Shown in pieces: positions 43,920-53,652 of a stretch of DNA of 64,000 nucleotides. Position numbers and translations under genes: made by a program. Each line of letters opens with the position of its first letter. The first letter of the stretch is position 1. The notes below the pieces were generated by a model, which saw only the letters and a program-made list of their open reading frames with translations, was not told where the DNA came from and made no database searches. This stretch comes from Paracoccaceae bacterium (GTDB lineage: Bacteria; Pseudomonadota; Alphaproteobacteria; Rhodobacterales; Rhodobacteraceae). The stretch spans positions 1 through 64,000 of the forward strand of contig JASBUI010000006.1 of the NCBI GenBank assembly GCA_030148005.1. Reading direction: 5' to 3'.

Positions 43920-44468
43920 TTGGCACTTTCAGACAATCTTAAACCGGTCGGACTGGTGATGCTCTTGGTCATTCTGGTTCAGGCGCTTAGCGCTGCGGTC
44001 TTTCTTGGGTTCTTCGTGATAGATGTCGGCGGCCTGAAAAGCGGCCCGACAAGTTATACCACGCGCGAAGTAGTCCAGATCGCGGCCTTCCTTAGCCTTG
44101 CCCTCAGCATCGTCATCAACGCCTTTTTTCTGGCCAAGATATTGCGGCGCGCAACAGCGATTGAAAACAGCCTGCTTGTTGCGCGCGGCGCCTTTCACGA
44201 CCTTATCGAAGTAGAGTTCGACCGCTGGATGCTAAGCCCCGCCGAACGCGAGGTTGCGCTTTTCGCGATCAAGGGATGCTCGAACGCCGAGATCGCCCAA
44301 ATGACCGGCAAGAGCGAGGGAACGATAAAGTCCCAGTCGAACGCCGTTTTTCGCAAGTCGGGATTCTCTGGCCGCGTTCAGCTTGTCAGCCATTTCGTGG
44401 ATGAGTTGATCGGTGTCGAAGGCGGAGCGCTGATAAAGGTGAAATCAGGCGGCCCCCCGGCGCGCTAG
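43920..44468 (+). CDS. membrane-anchored LuxR-type HTH regulator, paralogue 2
   Basis: A 182-residue protein with the same layout as the one at 41475: two hydrophobic segments (about residues 9-33 and 49-70), then LSPAEREVALFAIKGCSNAEIAQMTGKSEGTIKSQ as the LuxR-type helix-turn-helix. It starts with TTG at 43920, supported by the near-perfect Shine-Dalgarno GAGGTGATC. A GTG at 43911 lies inside that site. It has no receiver domain. It overlaps the convergent DUF2237 gene by four bases at its 3' end. Confidence 0.78.
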   Translation: MALSDNLKPVGLVMLLVILVQALSAAVFLGFFVIDVGGLKSGPTSYTTREVVQIAAFLSLALSIVINAFFLAKILRRATAIENSLLVARGAFHDLIEVEFDRWMLSPAEREVALFAIKGCSNAEIAQMTGKSEGTIKSQSNAVFRKSGFSGRVQLVSHFVDELIGVEGGALIKVKSGGPPAR

Positions 44469-44839
44469 TCAGAGCGCCCACAGGACGTCAGAACCTCAAG
44501 CGGTACAATCTCAAGCGCGCGCTGATGCGTCGCCTCAAGATCGACACGCGGCGCAAGGCCTTCGTCATGGGCCTGAAGGAACCGCCCGGCGCAAAGGCAC
44601 CAGCGATCGCCCGGCTCAAGACCGCCAAAGCCAAACTCGGGCTGGGGCGTGGAAAGATCGTTGCCGACATACTTTGAAAAGGCCAGGAACTCGGCCGTCA
44701 TGACAACGCAGACCGTGTGGCTGCCCTGATCCTGATCGCAGGTGTCGCAAGATCCGTTCCGAAAGAACCCGGTCTTGGGGTTCATCGAACAGGGTCGCAG
44801 CGCTTCGCCAAGAACGTTCAGGGAAGGGTCCATCTTCAT
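44465..44839 (-). CDS. DUF2237 family protein
   Basis: A 124-residue protein of a conserved bacterial family without known function. Family blocks are clear: NVLGEALRPCS, TGFFRNGSCDT, VMTAEFLAFSKYVGNDLSTP and GLEPGDRWCLCAGRF. Several conserved cysteines suggest metal or redox chemistry. ATG 44839 with AGGA upstream gives the usual start. The membrane HTH gene converges on it. Confidence 0.87.
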   Translation of the reverse strand: MKMDPSLNVLGEALRPCSMNPKTGFFRNGSCDTCDQDQGSHTVCVVMTAEFLAFSKYVGNDLSTPQPEFGFGGLEPGDRWCLCAGRFLQAHDEGLAPRVDLEATHQRALEIVPLEVLTSCGRSD

Positions 44840-44873
44840 AAAAAGCGTTCCTGCAATAAGTACCTGAACGATC

Positions 44874-45941
44874 CTAGCCCAAGCCCGCCCGCTTGTCTTT
44901 GTCAAAGGCCCGGCCGGGTGACCAGTTCACCCAACGTCCGTGAAAATCCGCCCGTCCAAGCCGGTGCATCTCATCGCCCGGCCATAGGCGCAGTGTCAGC
45001 TCTGCCCCTGCGTTTGTGGTGCCATCGTTTTCCATCGACAGCCATGCCAGCGGGCGCCGGTTCGTGGCTTTCGCGCCAGCCGCTTCGGTGAGCCCCCTGG
45101 CCTCGGCCTGAACGCTTTGCGGAAAGTATTGCCAGGCCACGGTGTGAAAGATCAGGTGAAGCTGCCCGTCGCGCGGCGGGGTTAGCCGCCCCTTCAGCCA
45201 GTCGGCGGCATCGGCGGCGTCAACCGGCGCATCGGCAACAGCGATCGCCGCGCGGGTGCGTTCGATCCGGTCCGATTGGTCCGCCCAAAGGTAGGACAAT
45301 AGCCTTAACTTGCCTTCCTCGCTGGCCGGATCGATCGGGCTTAGATCAACGCCGCGTCTCTCGGCGATATGACACAATGCTTCGGGCGGCGCCGGGCCTG
45401 TCCAATCGGGCGCAAGGGTCAGGGCAGGGGCCTCTGGCCCGTACCGCCGCCCCGCAACGCCAAGCTGGTACTTGTCCCACATCAGGTTCAGTCCCGCACT
45501 TGCGCCAAGTTCGGACAGAACGAACGGCAACCCAAAGCGGGCGGCAAGCCCCTGCGCGGCGGCGATCAGAACAGCGCTGCGCCGAACCTCATTCGTTTGC
45601 GGCGGCGAGTTGATCCATGCATCGATATGGCCGCCGTGATCGCGCAGCGCCCCTTCCAGCGCGGCGACAAAAGCGGCGTCGCTTGCATGCTTCGGCGGAA
45701 AGACATCGATAAGGGCCGGCGCGCTGTCTAGCAGAACCAGCGAATGAAACGCCCCCGCCAGCCGAAGCGGAAGAGAGGCCCCCGCAGGGCCGATATCCCC
45801 GGGCCAGTTGGCAAGCCTTTCATAAAGCGCGGATCCGGGCATCAGGAGCGGCGGTAAGGCACGCAATAGCCGCGCCGTGAAAGGGGAGCCAAGTTCAGCG
45901 CAGGCCTTGGCTTGTGTCTCAAAGGCCTGCTGTAGTTTCAT
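44874..45941 (-). CDS. DUF2332 family protein
   Basis: A 355-residue protein of the DUF2332 family, seen from SPFTARLLRALPPLL, the ELGASAGLNLMWDKY block and the C-terminal IFHTVAWQYFP and LTLRLWPG. The ELGASAGLNL element resembles a SAM-binding glycine motif, so a methyltransferase-like fold is possible. Its start overlaps the pth stop by four bases, so it is read with rplY-pth. The frame is open far upstream inside pth, but those residues are not family-like. Confidence 0.85.
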   Translation of the reverse strand: MKLQQAFETQAKACAELGSPFTARLLRALPPLLMPGSALYERLANWPGDIGPAGASLPLRLAGAFHSLVLLDSAPALIDVFPPKHASDAAFVAALEGALRDHGGHIDAWINSPPQTNEVRRSAVLIAAAQGLAARFGLPFVLSELGASAGLNLMWDKYQLGVAGRRYGPEAPALTLAPDWTGPAPPEALCHIAERRGVDLSPIDPASEEGKLRLLSYLWADQSDRIERTRAAIAVADAPVDAADAADWLKGRLTPPRDGQLHLIFHTVAWQYFPQSVQAEARGLTEAAGAKATNRRPLAWLSMENDGTTNAGAELTLRLWPGDEMHRLGRADFHGRWVNWSPGRAFDKDKRAGLG

Positions 45942-46621
45942 CTGAACCTGTCCGCCAGTTTTTGAAGCGCGCTTCGGGTATCTTGCGGCGGATCCGGCTC
46001 TGCGGCTTGGGGTTTGGCTTTGCCCGGGGGCTTTGCCGACACCGACGAACGCGGCGGCGCAAGCCGCAAAGCCACGGCATTCATGAAGCGACCGGCGTCG
46101 CCAGCGGCCAGATCGGCAGCGCCATCGCTGATGCCCGCAATCAGGCCGTCCAGCCATTCCTCATCGGATTTGGAAAAGTCATGAAGGACATAGCCCGGCA
46201 CACGGTCCTTGTGACCGGGGTGCCCGACGCCGATACGCACCCGCCGGTACGCCTCGCCAATGTGCTGGTGCAATGAGCGCAGACCGTTGTGGCCTGCATG
46301 CCCCCCGCCCGACTTGACGCGGCATTTGCCGGGGGCGAGGTCGATCTCGTCATGAAAGACGGTGATATCCGCCGCCTCCAGCTTGTAAAAGCGCATCGCC
46401 TCGCCCACGGCCTGACCCGACAGGTTCATAAAGGTCTGAGGCTTGAGGAGCGCCACCTTTTCGCGGCCCAGCCTGCCTTCGCAAAGCTGTGCCTGAAACT
46501 TCGAGCGCCAGGGCGAGAACTGGTGATCACTGGCAATGCGATCGACCGCCATGAACCCCACGTTGTGTCGGTTGCCTGCGTATTTCGTGCCCGGATTTCC
46601 AAGCCCGACAAAAAGCTGCAT
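45938..46621 (-). CDS. pth: peptidyl-tRNA hydrolase
   Basis: A 227-residue enzyme recycling peptidyl-tRNA. Start LFVGLGNPGTKYAGNRHNVG carries the catalytic His, and LLKPQTFMNLSG, HDEIDLAPG and GGGHAGHNGLRS complete the site. The C-terminus has a proline/lysine-rich extension. The frame stays open to 46918, but ATG 46621 is the family start. It follows rplY, the conserved pairing. Confidence 0.96.
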   Translation of the reverse strand: MQLFVGLGNPGTKYAGNRHNVGFMAVDRIASDHQFSPWRSKFQAQLCEGRLGREKVALLKPQTFMNLSGQAVGEAMRFYKLEAADITVFHDEIDLAPGKCRVKSGGGHAGHNGLRSLHQHIGEAYRRVRIGVGHPGHKDRVPGYVLHDFSKSDEEWLDGLIAGISDGAADLAAGDAGRFMNAVALRLAPPRSSVSAKPPGKAKPQAAEPDPPQDTRSALQKLADRFR

Positions 46622-46719
46622 CACATTGTCTTTCGGTTGCTCCGCCGCCGTTTTTAGCCCTGTGAAACCCTTTGTGCAAAGAGTTTGCTGGCCGGGGCGC
46701 CCGTGGGCAGGCGCGGGCA

Positions 46720-46742
46720 TGAGTATTTTTGCAAAGAAGAAA
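46720..46742 (+). repeat. conserved intergenic motif, copy 2
   Basis: TGAGTATTTTT, one variable base, CAAAGAAGAAA: 22 of 23 positions identical to 31685-31707. It lies between rplY and pth, which are both on the minus strand, so here its orientation is opposite to the genes. Confidence 0.6.
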
Positions 46743-46761
46743 TGCGCATTGGTAAACGAAA

Positions 46762-46781
46762 GCGGGGCCCGAAGGCCCCGC
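46762..46781 (-). terminator. hairpin terminator after rplY
   Basis: GCGGGGCC (46762-46769) pairs with GGCCCCGC (46774-46781) across a four-base loop (TTCG on the rplY strand). On the minus strand it is followed by TTTCGTTT. It probably ends or weakens the rplY transcript before pth. Confidence 0.7.
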
Positions 46782-46814
46782 AATGATCGTTCGTTTTGTA
46801 TTGGGCGCGAAAGA

Positions 46815-47462
46815 TTACTCTTCTGCGGCCTCTTCTTCGGTCTCTTCGACGGCTTCTTCTGCGTCGTCCTCATCGTCGTCAGACGCGGCCAGGCCGGCCG
46901 GAGCTGCGATGTTGGCAATCACGAAGTCACGGTCGATCGTCGGCTTTGCGCCTTCGGGAAGCGTGATGTCCGAGATCGTGATCGTGTCGCCAATCTCCAG
47001 CCCTGCAACCGATGCGGTCAGCTTTTCAGGGATGTCGCCTGCGGTAACGATCAGCTCGACCTCGGGGCGCACGACGGAAAGCAGACCACCCTTGCGGATG
47101 CCCGGGCATTCGTCTTCGCCTTCGAAGTCGACGTGAATGAAGAGGTTGATCTTTGTGGTACGCTTAAGGCGCATCAGGTCAAGGTGCGTTGGAAGGTCCT
47201 TGACCACGTCGCGCTGAACGTTACGGCAGATGACGCGGACGTCGTCGTGACCGTCAACCTTCAGGTTGAAAAGCGTCGACAGGAAGCGGCCTGCGCGCAG
47301 CTTTTTAAGCAGTACGTTGAAGGGGATATCGATCGCTACGGGGTCGACGCCGCCGCCGTATACGATGCCTGGTACGTTCCCGTCCCTGCGGGATTGACGA
47401 GCGGCCCCCTTGCCTGTCCCCGTCCGTACCGTGGCGTGAAGATCTGGAATCTGACCAGCCAT
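46815..47462 (-). CDS. rplY: 50S ribosomal protein L25 (CTC form)
   Basis: A 215-residue 5S rRNA-binding protein. The N-terminal L25 domain includes [22 protein letters not shown], and the C-terminal TL5 beta domain and an acidic tail (Asp/Glu-rich, last 25 residues) make it the long CTC form. It is upstream of pth in the same direction. Confidence 0.95.
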   Translation of the reverse strand: MAGQIPDLHATVRTGTGKGAARQSRRDGNVPGIVYGGGVDPVAIDIPFNVLLKKLRAGRFLSTLFNLKVDGHDDVRVICRNVQRDVVKDLPTHLDLMRLKRTTKINLFIHVDFEGEDECPGIRKGGLLSVVRPEVELIVTAGDIPEKLTASVAGLEIGDTITISDITLPEGAKPTIDRDFVIANIAAPAGLAASDDDEDDAEEAVEETEEEAAEE

Positions 47463-47597
47463 GGGTATTCTCCAATGTTAGGGCGGGCATCCTCCAAGGG
47501 TGTATGCCCGCGTGAAGGCGCTCCTATAAGCAACAATGGGCAGGTTGAAAAGAGAAAATCGCTTGTCCGAACCCCAGAGCCGTGGCAATCGCTGAAG

Positions 47598-48737
47598 ATG
47601 TCCATAATCAGCGCCCTTTCCCTGTCACGCAAGCCTGCGACGGCCTTTGTCATCATTGGGCTTTATTGGGGTGTATTCTCGGCCTATGCGCCCGAGATCA
47701 AGGCGCGGATCGGGGCGGGGGATGCGCTTTATGGCGCTTTGCTTTTGGGGACATCGATCGGCCTTGTGGCATCGATGTGGTTTGCGCCCAGGCTTGACCG
47801 CGCGCTGGGCGAGCGGGGGATGCAGTTTGCCGCACTGGCGCTTGCGCTTGCCTTTCTCTTGCCGGGTCTTGTTCAAAGCCCATTGCCGTTTCTTGGCGCG
47901 ATGATCGCCGTTGGGATTGCCTCGGGCCTTACGGATGTCCTGATGAATGCGCGTGTCAGCGATCTGGAGGTTGCCAACGCCCGGTCCCTGATGAACGCAA
48001 ACCACGCGATGTTTTCCGTCGCCTACGCGATGGCCGCAATTGCCACGGGCGCTGCGCGCGAGGCGCAGTTGCCCCCCATGGTCGTTTTCGCCGCCGTGGG
48101 GGTGATCGCCATCGCGCTTGCGCCCGCCTTGCGAATGGCGGGAAGCACCGTGTCGCGTGCCGCCGGAACCCAAGGCGCCTTTCCCTGGCGTCTGGTGGTG
48201 CCTTGCGGGTTGATCGTGCTGGTGGCTTTCATGTCCGAGGCCGCCGTCGAGGCCTGGTCGGCGCTTCATGTCGAGCGCACGCTGTCGGGCCGCGCAGCCG
48301 AAGGTGCGCTTGGCCCTGCGATGCTGGGCCTGACGATGGCCATCGGGCGCTTTTCGGGTCAGCTTGTGGCAGAGCGTCTGCGCGAGTTGCAGGTTATCTT
48401 CTGGGCCACGTTCCTCTCGGCCGCAGGCGCCCTGATTGCCGCTGTCGCCCCAACACCGATCGTCGCCTACATCGGCTTTGGAACGCTGGGCCTTGGCATT
48501 TCAGTCATCGGCCCGATGGGTCTGGCGCTGGTGGGCCGCGTGGTGCCTTCGAACGTGCGCACCCTTGCGATTGCCCGCGTCGCCATCATCGGTTTCGCAG
48601 GCTTCTTTGTCTCGCACATCCTGATGGGCGGTATGTCAGAGCTTTTCGGCCTTCGTTGGGCCTTTGCTTCGGTCGCGGTTGCGCTGATGGCGCTTTTTGC
48701 GATCATCGCGATGCTTGGGCGCCGCGGTGTGACCTAG
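47598..48737 (+). CDS. MFS transporter
   Basis: A 379-residue polytopic protein with about 12 hydrophobic segments. The loop after segment 2 is SMWFAPRLDRALGERG in place of the usual Gly-Asp-Arg signature. Other parts (GIASGLTDVLMNARVSDLE, LMNANHAMFSVAYA) match the YbjJ-like MFS subfamily. The ATG at 47598 gives family length. The same frame is open over the antisense strand of rplY, but that part is not protein-like. It overlaps the convergent lldD-like gene by four bases. Confidence 0.85.
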   Translation: MSIISALSLSRKPATAFVIIGLYWGVFSAYAPEIKARIGAGDALYGALLLGTSIGLVASMWFAPRLDRALGERGMQFAALALALAFLLPGLVQSPLPFLGAMIAVGIASGLTDVLMNARVSDLEVANARSLMNANHAMFSVAYAMAAIATGAAREAQLPPMVVFAAVGVIAIALAPALRMAGSTVSRAAGTQGAFPWRLVVPCGLIVLVAFMSEAAVEAWSALHVERTLSGRAAEGALGPAMLGLTMAIGRFSGQLVAERLRELQVIFWATFLSAAGALIAAVAPTPIVAYIGFGTLGLGISVIGPMGLALVGRVVPSNVRTLAIARVAIIGFAGFFVSHILMGGMSELFGLRWAFASVAVALMALFAIIAMLGRRGVT

Positions 48738-49897
48738 ACCCAGTCGCCAACAAAGCCTTTGGGAACCTTCAGGATATGCCTGCCGACAGAACCGATCTGG
48801 CGCGCGCCGCAAAGGGCCATCGAAAGGTCCAGCTCTCGGTGAATGACCTCCAGCGCCTTGGTCACGCCTTTTTGCCCCATCGCGCCAAGGCCATAGATAT
48901 AGGCCCGCCCGATGTAGGTGCCCTTGGCCCCCAGCGCGACGGCCTTCAGTACGTCCTGACCAGAGCGAATGCCGCTGTCGAGATGCACTTCAACCTTGTC
49001 GCCCACGGCGTCCATAATCTCGGGCAGCACCCGAATGGATGAAAGCGAGCCATCAAGCTGTCTTCCGCCGTGGTTTGATACGATGATCGCATCCGCGCCA
49101 ACCTTCAGGGCCATCTTGGCATCTTCGGCGTCCAAGATACCTTTCAGGATCAGCGGCCCGCCCCATTCTTTCTTGATGTCCATGACCCTTTGCCAATCCA
49201 GCTTGGGGTCAAAGCTTTCTGCGGCCCATGCCGAAAGAGAGCTCATGTCGCTGATGCCCTCGATATGGCCGACGATATTTCCGAACTGGCGGTTCTTGGT
49301 GCGCGCCATTCCAGCGATCCAGCGCCACTTTGTCGCCAGATCGGCAATGTTGTGCAGGCTGGGGCGCAGGGGAATCGACAGACCGTTCTTCAGGTCCTTG
49401 TGCCGCTGGGCAAGAATCTGAAGGTCAAGCGTCAGCACAAGGGCCGAACATTTTGCCTCTTTGGCTCTTGCGATCATCCGCGTCATGAAGCCGTGGTCGC
49501 GCATCGTATAAAGCTGGAACCAGAACGGTTTTGTCGTGGCCTCTGCAACCGCCTCGACTGAACAGACCGACATCGTTGAAAGCGTGTAGGGAACGCCGAA
49601 GGCTTCGGCGGCGCGCGCGGCCAGTATTTCGCCGTCTGCGTGCTGCATTCCGGTTGATCCAACCGGGGCGAGGGCGACCGGCATCGCCACATCCTGACCG
49701 ATCATCTGCGTTGCGGTGCTTCGGTTGGTCATATCAACGGCAACGCGCTGGCGCAGCCTGATCTGATCAAAGTCCGAAACGTTTTCGCGAAATGTCTGCT
49801 CGCTCCAGCTTCCGCTTTGGCAGTAATCATAGAACATCTTGGGCGTGCGGCGTTTGTATACCCGGCGCAGATCTTCGATTTCGGTGATGACTGTCAT
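48734..49897 (-). CDS. FMN-dependent alpha-hydroxyacid dehydrogenase (L-lactate dehydrogenase type)
   Basis: A 387-residue TIM-barrel flavoenzyme oxidising an L-2-hydroxyacid. The catalytic block is VSNHGGRQLDGSLSS with the His, followed by DSGIRSGQDVLKA and the flavin phosphate region GAKGTYIGRAYIYG. Length and the KRRTPKMFYDYCQSGSW start fit LldD. Glycolate or other hydroxyacids are possible, and membrane association is usual for LldD. A 2-haloacid dehalogenase in this window would produce D-hydroxyacids, so the two do not simply link. Confidence 0.9.
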   Translation of the reverse strand: MTVITEIEDLRRVYKRRTPKMFYDYCQSGSWSEQTFRENVSDFDQIRLRQRVAVDMTNRSTATQMIGQDVAMPVALAPVGSTGMQHADGEILAARAAEAFGVPYTLSTMSVCSVEAVAEATTKPFWFQLYTMRDHGFMTRMIARAKEAKCSALVLTLDLQILAQRHKDLKNGLSIPLRPSLHNIADLATKWRWIAGMARTKNRQFGNIVGHIEGISDMSSLSAWAAESFDPKLDWQRVMDIKKEWGGPLILKGILDAEDAKMALKVGADAIIVSNHGGRQLDGSLSSIRVLPEIMDAVGDKVEVHLDSGIRSGQDVLKAVALGAKGTYIGRAYIYGLGAMGQKGVTKALEVIHRELDLSMALCGARQIGSVGRHILKVPKGFVGDWV

Positions 49898-49975
49898 TAA
49901 CGGTTTGCCTTTCGGAGAATTGGTAAGGTTTGGTTACCAATTGCCGGACTTGCAGGCAAATGCTTTTGCGACCGC

Positions 49976-50767
49976 TCAGGCGCGATGCGCGCCGTCGGCA
50001 AGGCCTTTGACAAACTCAAGGACATCCGCAGGCGCCTCGCCCGCACCGATCCGCGCAACAATGGCAGAGCCGACAACCGCGCCATCGGCGACACTTGCAA
50101 TGGCTTGCGATGCTTGCGGCGTCTTGATGCCAAAGCCGACAATGACCGGCAGATCGGTCTTGGCCTTGATGCGCGCAACTTCGGGCGAGACATCGCTGGC
50201 CTCGGCCTCTGCGGCGCCGGTGATACCGGTGATAGAGACGTAATAGACAAAGCCGGACGTATTGGTGAGGACCTTCGGAAGGCGGCGGTCGTCCGTTGTC
50301 GGCGTTGCAAGGCGGATAAAGTTCAGCCCCGCCTCTTGCGCGGGGATACACAGCTCTGCGTCCTCTTCGGGTGGCAGATCGACAACGATAAGCCCGTCGA
50401 TGCCCGCCGATTTTGCATCCTCAAGAAAACGCGCAACGCCGCGCGAATAGATCGGGTTGTAATACCCCATCATCACGATCGGCGTTGTATCGTCGCCCTC
50501 ACGAAAACTGCGTGCAAGGTTCAGTGTCTTCTCTAGCGTCATGCCGCCTGCAAGTGCGCGTTGCCCGGCAAGTTGAATAGTCTCGCCATCGGCCATCGGA
50601 TCGGTGAACGGAAGGCCCAGTTCAATGATGTCGACACCCGCGTCCGGCAAACCCTTCACGATCTCTAGCGAAGTGTCATAGTCGGGATCGCCCGCCATCA
50701 CATAGGCCACAAACGCCTTTTTTCCCTTGGCGCGAAGATCTGCGAATTTGGCGTCGATACGGGTCAT
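49976..50767 (-). CDS. trpA: tryptophan synthase alpha chain
   Basis: A 263-residue TIM-barrel subunit cleaving indole-3-glycerol phosphate. The catalytic Glu is in [16 protein letters not shown] and the Asp in [26 protein letters not shown] and VGFGIKTP form the phosphate site. ATG 50767 has AAGGA upstream. It stands apart from trpB-trpF (10 kb away). Confidence 0.96.
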   Translation of the reverse strand: MTRIDAKFADLRAKGKKAFVAYVMAGDPDYDTSLEIVKGLPDAGVDIIELGLPFTDPMADGETIQLAGQRALAGGMTLEKTLNLARSFREGDDTTPIVMMGYYNPIYSRGVARFLEDAKSAGIDGLIVVDLPPEEDAELCIPAQEAGLNFIRLATPTTDDRRLPKVLTNTSGFVYYVSITGITGAAEAEASDVSPEVARIKAKTDLPVIVGFGIKTPQASQAIASVADGAVVGSAIVARIGAGEAPADVLEFVKGLADGAHRA

Positions 50768-50942
50768 GGTCTGTCCTTGGTTCCGGTTTTGAACGGTTTG
50801 GCCGATTGTGTGTCCAAGCGCAATGGGGCAGTTTTTCGCGCCTGCCAAGGCGCGGCGGCGAGGGGGGCAAATCACGGCTGTGCTTGCGTCCGGCCCTTGC
50901 CGCGCCTAGAAGCGGCGCGGATCAATCGAAAAAGGGCTTGTC

Positions 50943-52040
50943 ATGGGCTTCAAGACCGGAATCGTGGGCCTGCCGAATGTTGGCAAATCCACGCTGTTCA
51001 ACGCGCTGACGCGCACCGCTGCCGCACAGGCGGCAAATTTTCCGTTCTGCACGATTGAACCCAACGTGGGCGAGGTCGCGGTGCCTGATGAACGGCTTGC
51101 CAAACTGGCCGCAATCGCAGGCTCAAAACAGATCATCCCGGCGCGGATGACCTTTGTTGATATCGCCGGGCTGGTGCGCGGTGCGTCCAAGGGCGAGGGC
51201 TTGGGAAACCAGTTTCTGGCCAACATCCGCGAATGCGATGCGATTGCCCATGTGCTGCGCTGTTTCGAAGATGGCGATGTGACCCACGTCGAAGGCCGCG
51301 TCGATCCGGTTGAAGACGCCCAGACGATCGAGACAGAGCTGATGCTTGCCGATATGGAATCGATCGAGCGGCGCCTTCAGAACATCGTGCGCAAGGTGCG
51401 CGGCGGCGACAAAGAGGCCGTCCAGCAGGAACGCCTTTTGAAAGCCGCTTTGGAAGTTCTGGAAAACGGCCAGCCCGCCCGCACGGTCGAAGTTGCCGAC
51501 GACGACCAGAAAGCCTGGTCCATGCTTCAGCTTCTGACGACCAAGCCCATCCTTTATGTCTGCAACGTCGGAGAGGCGGACGCCGCAAACGGCAACGAAC
51601 ATTCCGCGCGCGTTGCACAAATGGCCGAGCGTGAGGGCGCAGGCTGGGTCATCATCTCGGCCCAGATCGAAGAAGAGATAAGCCAGCTTGACCCAGAAGA
51701 AGCCGTCATGTTCCTTGAAGAACTTGGTCTGGCCGAGGCTGGACTGGATCGTTTGATCCGCGCCGGATATCAGCTTTTGCACCTGGAAACCTACTTTACG
51801 GTCGGCCCCAAGGAAGCGCGCGCATGGACGATCCATCAGGGCACGCGCGCGCCGCAGGCCGCTGGCGTTATCCACGGCGACTTTGAAAAAGGTTTCATCC
51901 GCGCCGAAACCATCGCCTATGACGACTTTGTCACGCTGGGCGGTGAACAGCCCGCCAAGGATGCCGGCAAGATGCGCGCCGAGGGCAAGGCCTATACCGT
52001 CAAGGACGGCGACGTCATGCACTTCCTCTTTAACACCTAA
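50943..52040 (+). CDS. ychF: YchF/OLA1-type GTPase/ATPase
   Basis: A 365-residue OBG-family P-loop protein. Walker A is GLPNVGKST, followed by [20 protein letters not shown] and the C-terminal TGS domain with [13 protein letters not shown] and FEKGFIRAE. YchF proteins prefer ATP and act in translation and stress responses. It converges with the APC permease. Confidence 0.96.
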   Translation: MGFKTGIVGLPNVGKSTLFNALTRTAAAQAANFPFCTIEPNVGEVAVPDERLAKLAAIAGSKQIIPARMTFVDIAGLVRGASKGEGLGNQFLANIRECDAIAHVLRCFEDGDVTHVEGRVDPVEDAQTIETELMLADMESIERRLQNIVRKVRGGDKEAVQQERLLKAALEVLENGQPARTVEVADDDQKAWSMLQLLTTKPILYVCNVGEADAANGNEHSARVAQMAEREGAGWVIISAQIEEEISQLDPEEAVMFLEELGLAEAGLDRLIRAGYQLLHLETYFTVGPKEARAWTIHQGTRAPQAAGVIHGDFEKGFIRAETIAYDDFVTLGGEQPAKDAGKMRAEGKAYTVKDGDVMHFLFNT

Positions 52041-52056
52041 GCGCCGGGCAGGGCGG

Positions 52057-53652
52057 CTAAAGCTTGGGCGGCCCGTCCTCTTTAAGATTGATCTCGTTCA
52101 GCCAGTCCCGGGTCGCCTCGGCGCCAAGACCTGTGGCCAGCGCAAGCGCAAGGATGACAAGGCTAAAGATCGCGCCAACCGCCAGCGACGCCCCAAAGCT
52201 TAAAACTCCATCCCCGCCCATCGCGGCCGGGCCAAAGTACAGCATCGTCCAAAGCCCCGCGAAATAGGGCAAAAGCCACCAACCCTCGCGCCAGCCAAAG
52301 GCGCGGCTGGTGCCGCCCGTGGCGTAAAAGATCGCCGTGTAGACCGCAAAGACAATGGCAATCGCGCCAAAGAGGAAACTGCCCGTTTCAAGGCCGGTCC
52401 ACTGGATGATCCACGTTGAAACGATGAAGGAAAGCGGCGCGATGACCCAAGCCCCGCCAAGCCGGAAGGGCCGTTTGGCATCCGGCAGCTTTCGGCGCAG
52501 ATGAAGCAGCACCACCGCGCCAAGCCCGTATGTCAGAACGGTTATCGATGAGATATAGCCAACCAGTTTCTGCCAGGACGGAAAGGGAAAGAAAAAGATC
52601 ACGCCGACAATGTAGGTAACGATCAACGCCGCAACCGGAACACCGCGCGTGTTCACATGGGCCAGCCATTCAGGAAAGGTTCCCATCTCGCCATTGGCCA
52701 TCGCGATGCGCGAGGTTGCGGTCGAAAAGATGAACCCGGTCGCCCCGGGCGAGACAATGGCGTCCGCATAAAGGATCGCGCCCCACCATGCCGCGCCGAC
52801 CGCCGTGCTGATAGCCGCCAGCGGGCCGGTTATCCCCGCAAAATGCAGGTTGCCCCACCCGTTTGCGATATCGGCCGGACTTAGCGCCAGAATAAAGGCG
52901 ATCTGCAGGGCGATATAAATCGCCGAGGCAAGCAAGACCGACCCGATCACCGCAAACGGGATGTTGCGCGACGGGTTGGCCGTTTCCCCGGCCATGTCTA
53001 TGGCCTGCCGAAAACCCAGCATCGAAAAGATAACGCCCGCCGTCGCCACGGCCGAGAATATGCCCGTCACGCCGCCGTCCCCTTGGGTGACCGTCAGGTT
53101 TGAAGGATGAAACGAAAAGAGCATCAGGATCACCACCGTCAGCGCCGGTATGGCGATCTTCCACCACGTGGCCACCGTGTTGATCATCAGAACCCACCGG
53201 ATCACCAGCATGTTCAAAAGAACAAAAACCGCCAGCATGATGACCGCCCAGAAAAAGCCCGAGGATGTCAGAACCGCTGTCTTGGGATCAACAAGCCCGG
53301 GTAGATAGTTGTTGGCATAGGTCAACACCGCCATCACCTCGATCGGGGCGACCGAGACGTAGGCAAAGAACAAAAGCCACCCCCAGACGCGTCCGACCAA
53401 CTGGCCATGGCTGACGTGACTGGCATGAACCAGCGCGCCGCTTTTGGGCATCATCGTCGTGATTTCCGAAAAAACCAGCGCCAGAAGCAAAACCGCCCCC
53501 GCGCCGATAACCCAGGACCAGATCGCGCCCGGCCCCGCTGTCTTGGCTGCATGTAGACCGGCAAACAGCCATCCTGAACCAATCATTGCACTCACACTGG
53601 CAAACAACAGGCCAACCGGTCCGGCCTCCTTGCGAAGCTTTCGGTCCGACAT
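52057..53652 (-). CDS. APC-superfamily amino acid permease
   Basis: A 531-residue transporter with about 12-14 hydrophobic segments. The first segment carries the unwound GSGWLF motif (SVSAMIGSGWLFAG) of the amino acid-polyamine-organocation family, and GFRQAIDMAGETANPSRNIP is the conserved segment 6-7 loop. The substrate is not evident. ATG 53652 has GGAGGG at the right distance; ATG 53658 is also possible. It is close to a tRNA gene on the other strand. Confidence 0.88.
   Translation of the reverse strand: MSDRKLRKEAGPVGLLFASVSAMIGSGWLFAGLHAAKTAGPGAIWSWVIGAGAVLLLALVFSEITTMMPKSGALVHASHVSHGQLVGRVWGWLLFFAYVSVAPIEVMAVLTYANNYLPGLVDPKTAVLTSSGFFWAVIMLAVFVLLNMLVIRWVLMINTVATWWKIAIPALTVVILMLFSFHPSNLTVTQGDGGVTGIFSAVATAGVIFSMLGFRQAIDMAGETANPSRNIPFAVIGSVLLASAIYIALQIAFILALSPADIANGWGNLHFAGITGPLAAISTAVGAAWWGAILYADAIVSPGATGFIFSTATSRIAMANGEMGTFPEWLAHVNTRGVPVAALIVTYIVGVIFFFPFPSWQKLVGYISSITVLTYGLGAVVLLHLRRKLPDAKRPFRLGGAWVIAPLSFIVSTWIIQWTGLETGSFLFGAIAIVFAVYTAIFYATGGTSRAFGWREGWWLLPYFAGLWTMLYFGPAAMGGDGVLSFGASLAVGAIFSLVILALALATGLGAEATRDWLNEINLKEDGPPKL

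Noticed and set aside
46536-47597. Open frame of about 350 codons running antisense across pth and rplY into the MFS gene, making a 733-codon frame
   Set aside because: The antisense part has no membrane segments or domain and lies on top of two well-recognised genes; only the part from ATG 47598 is protein-like.
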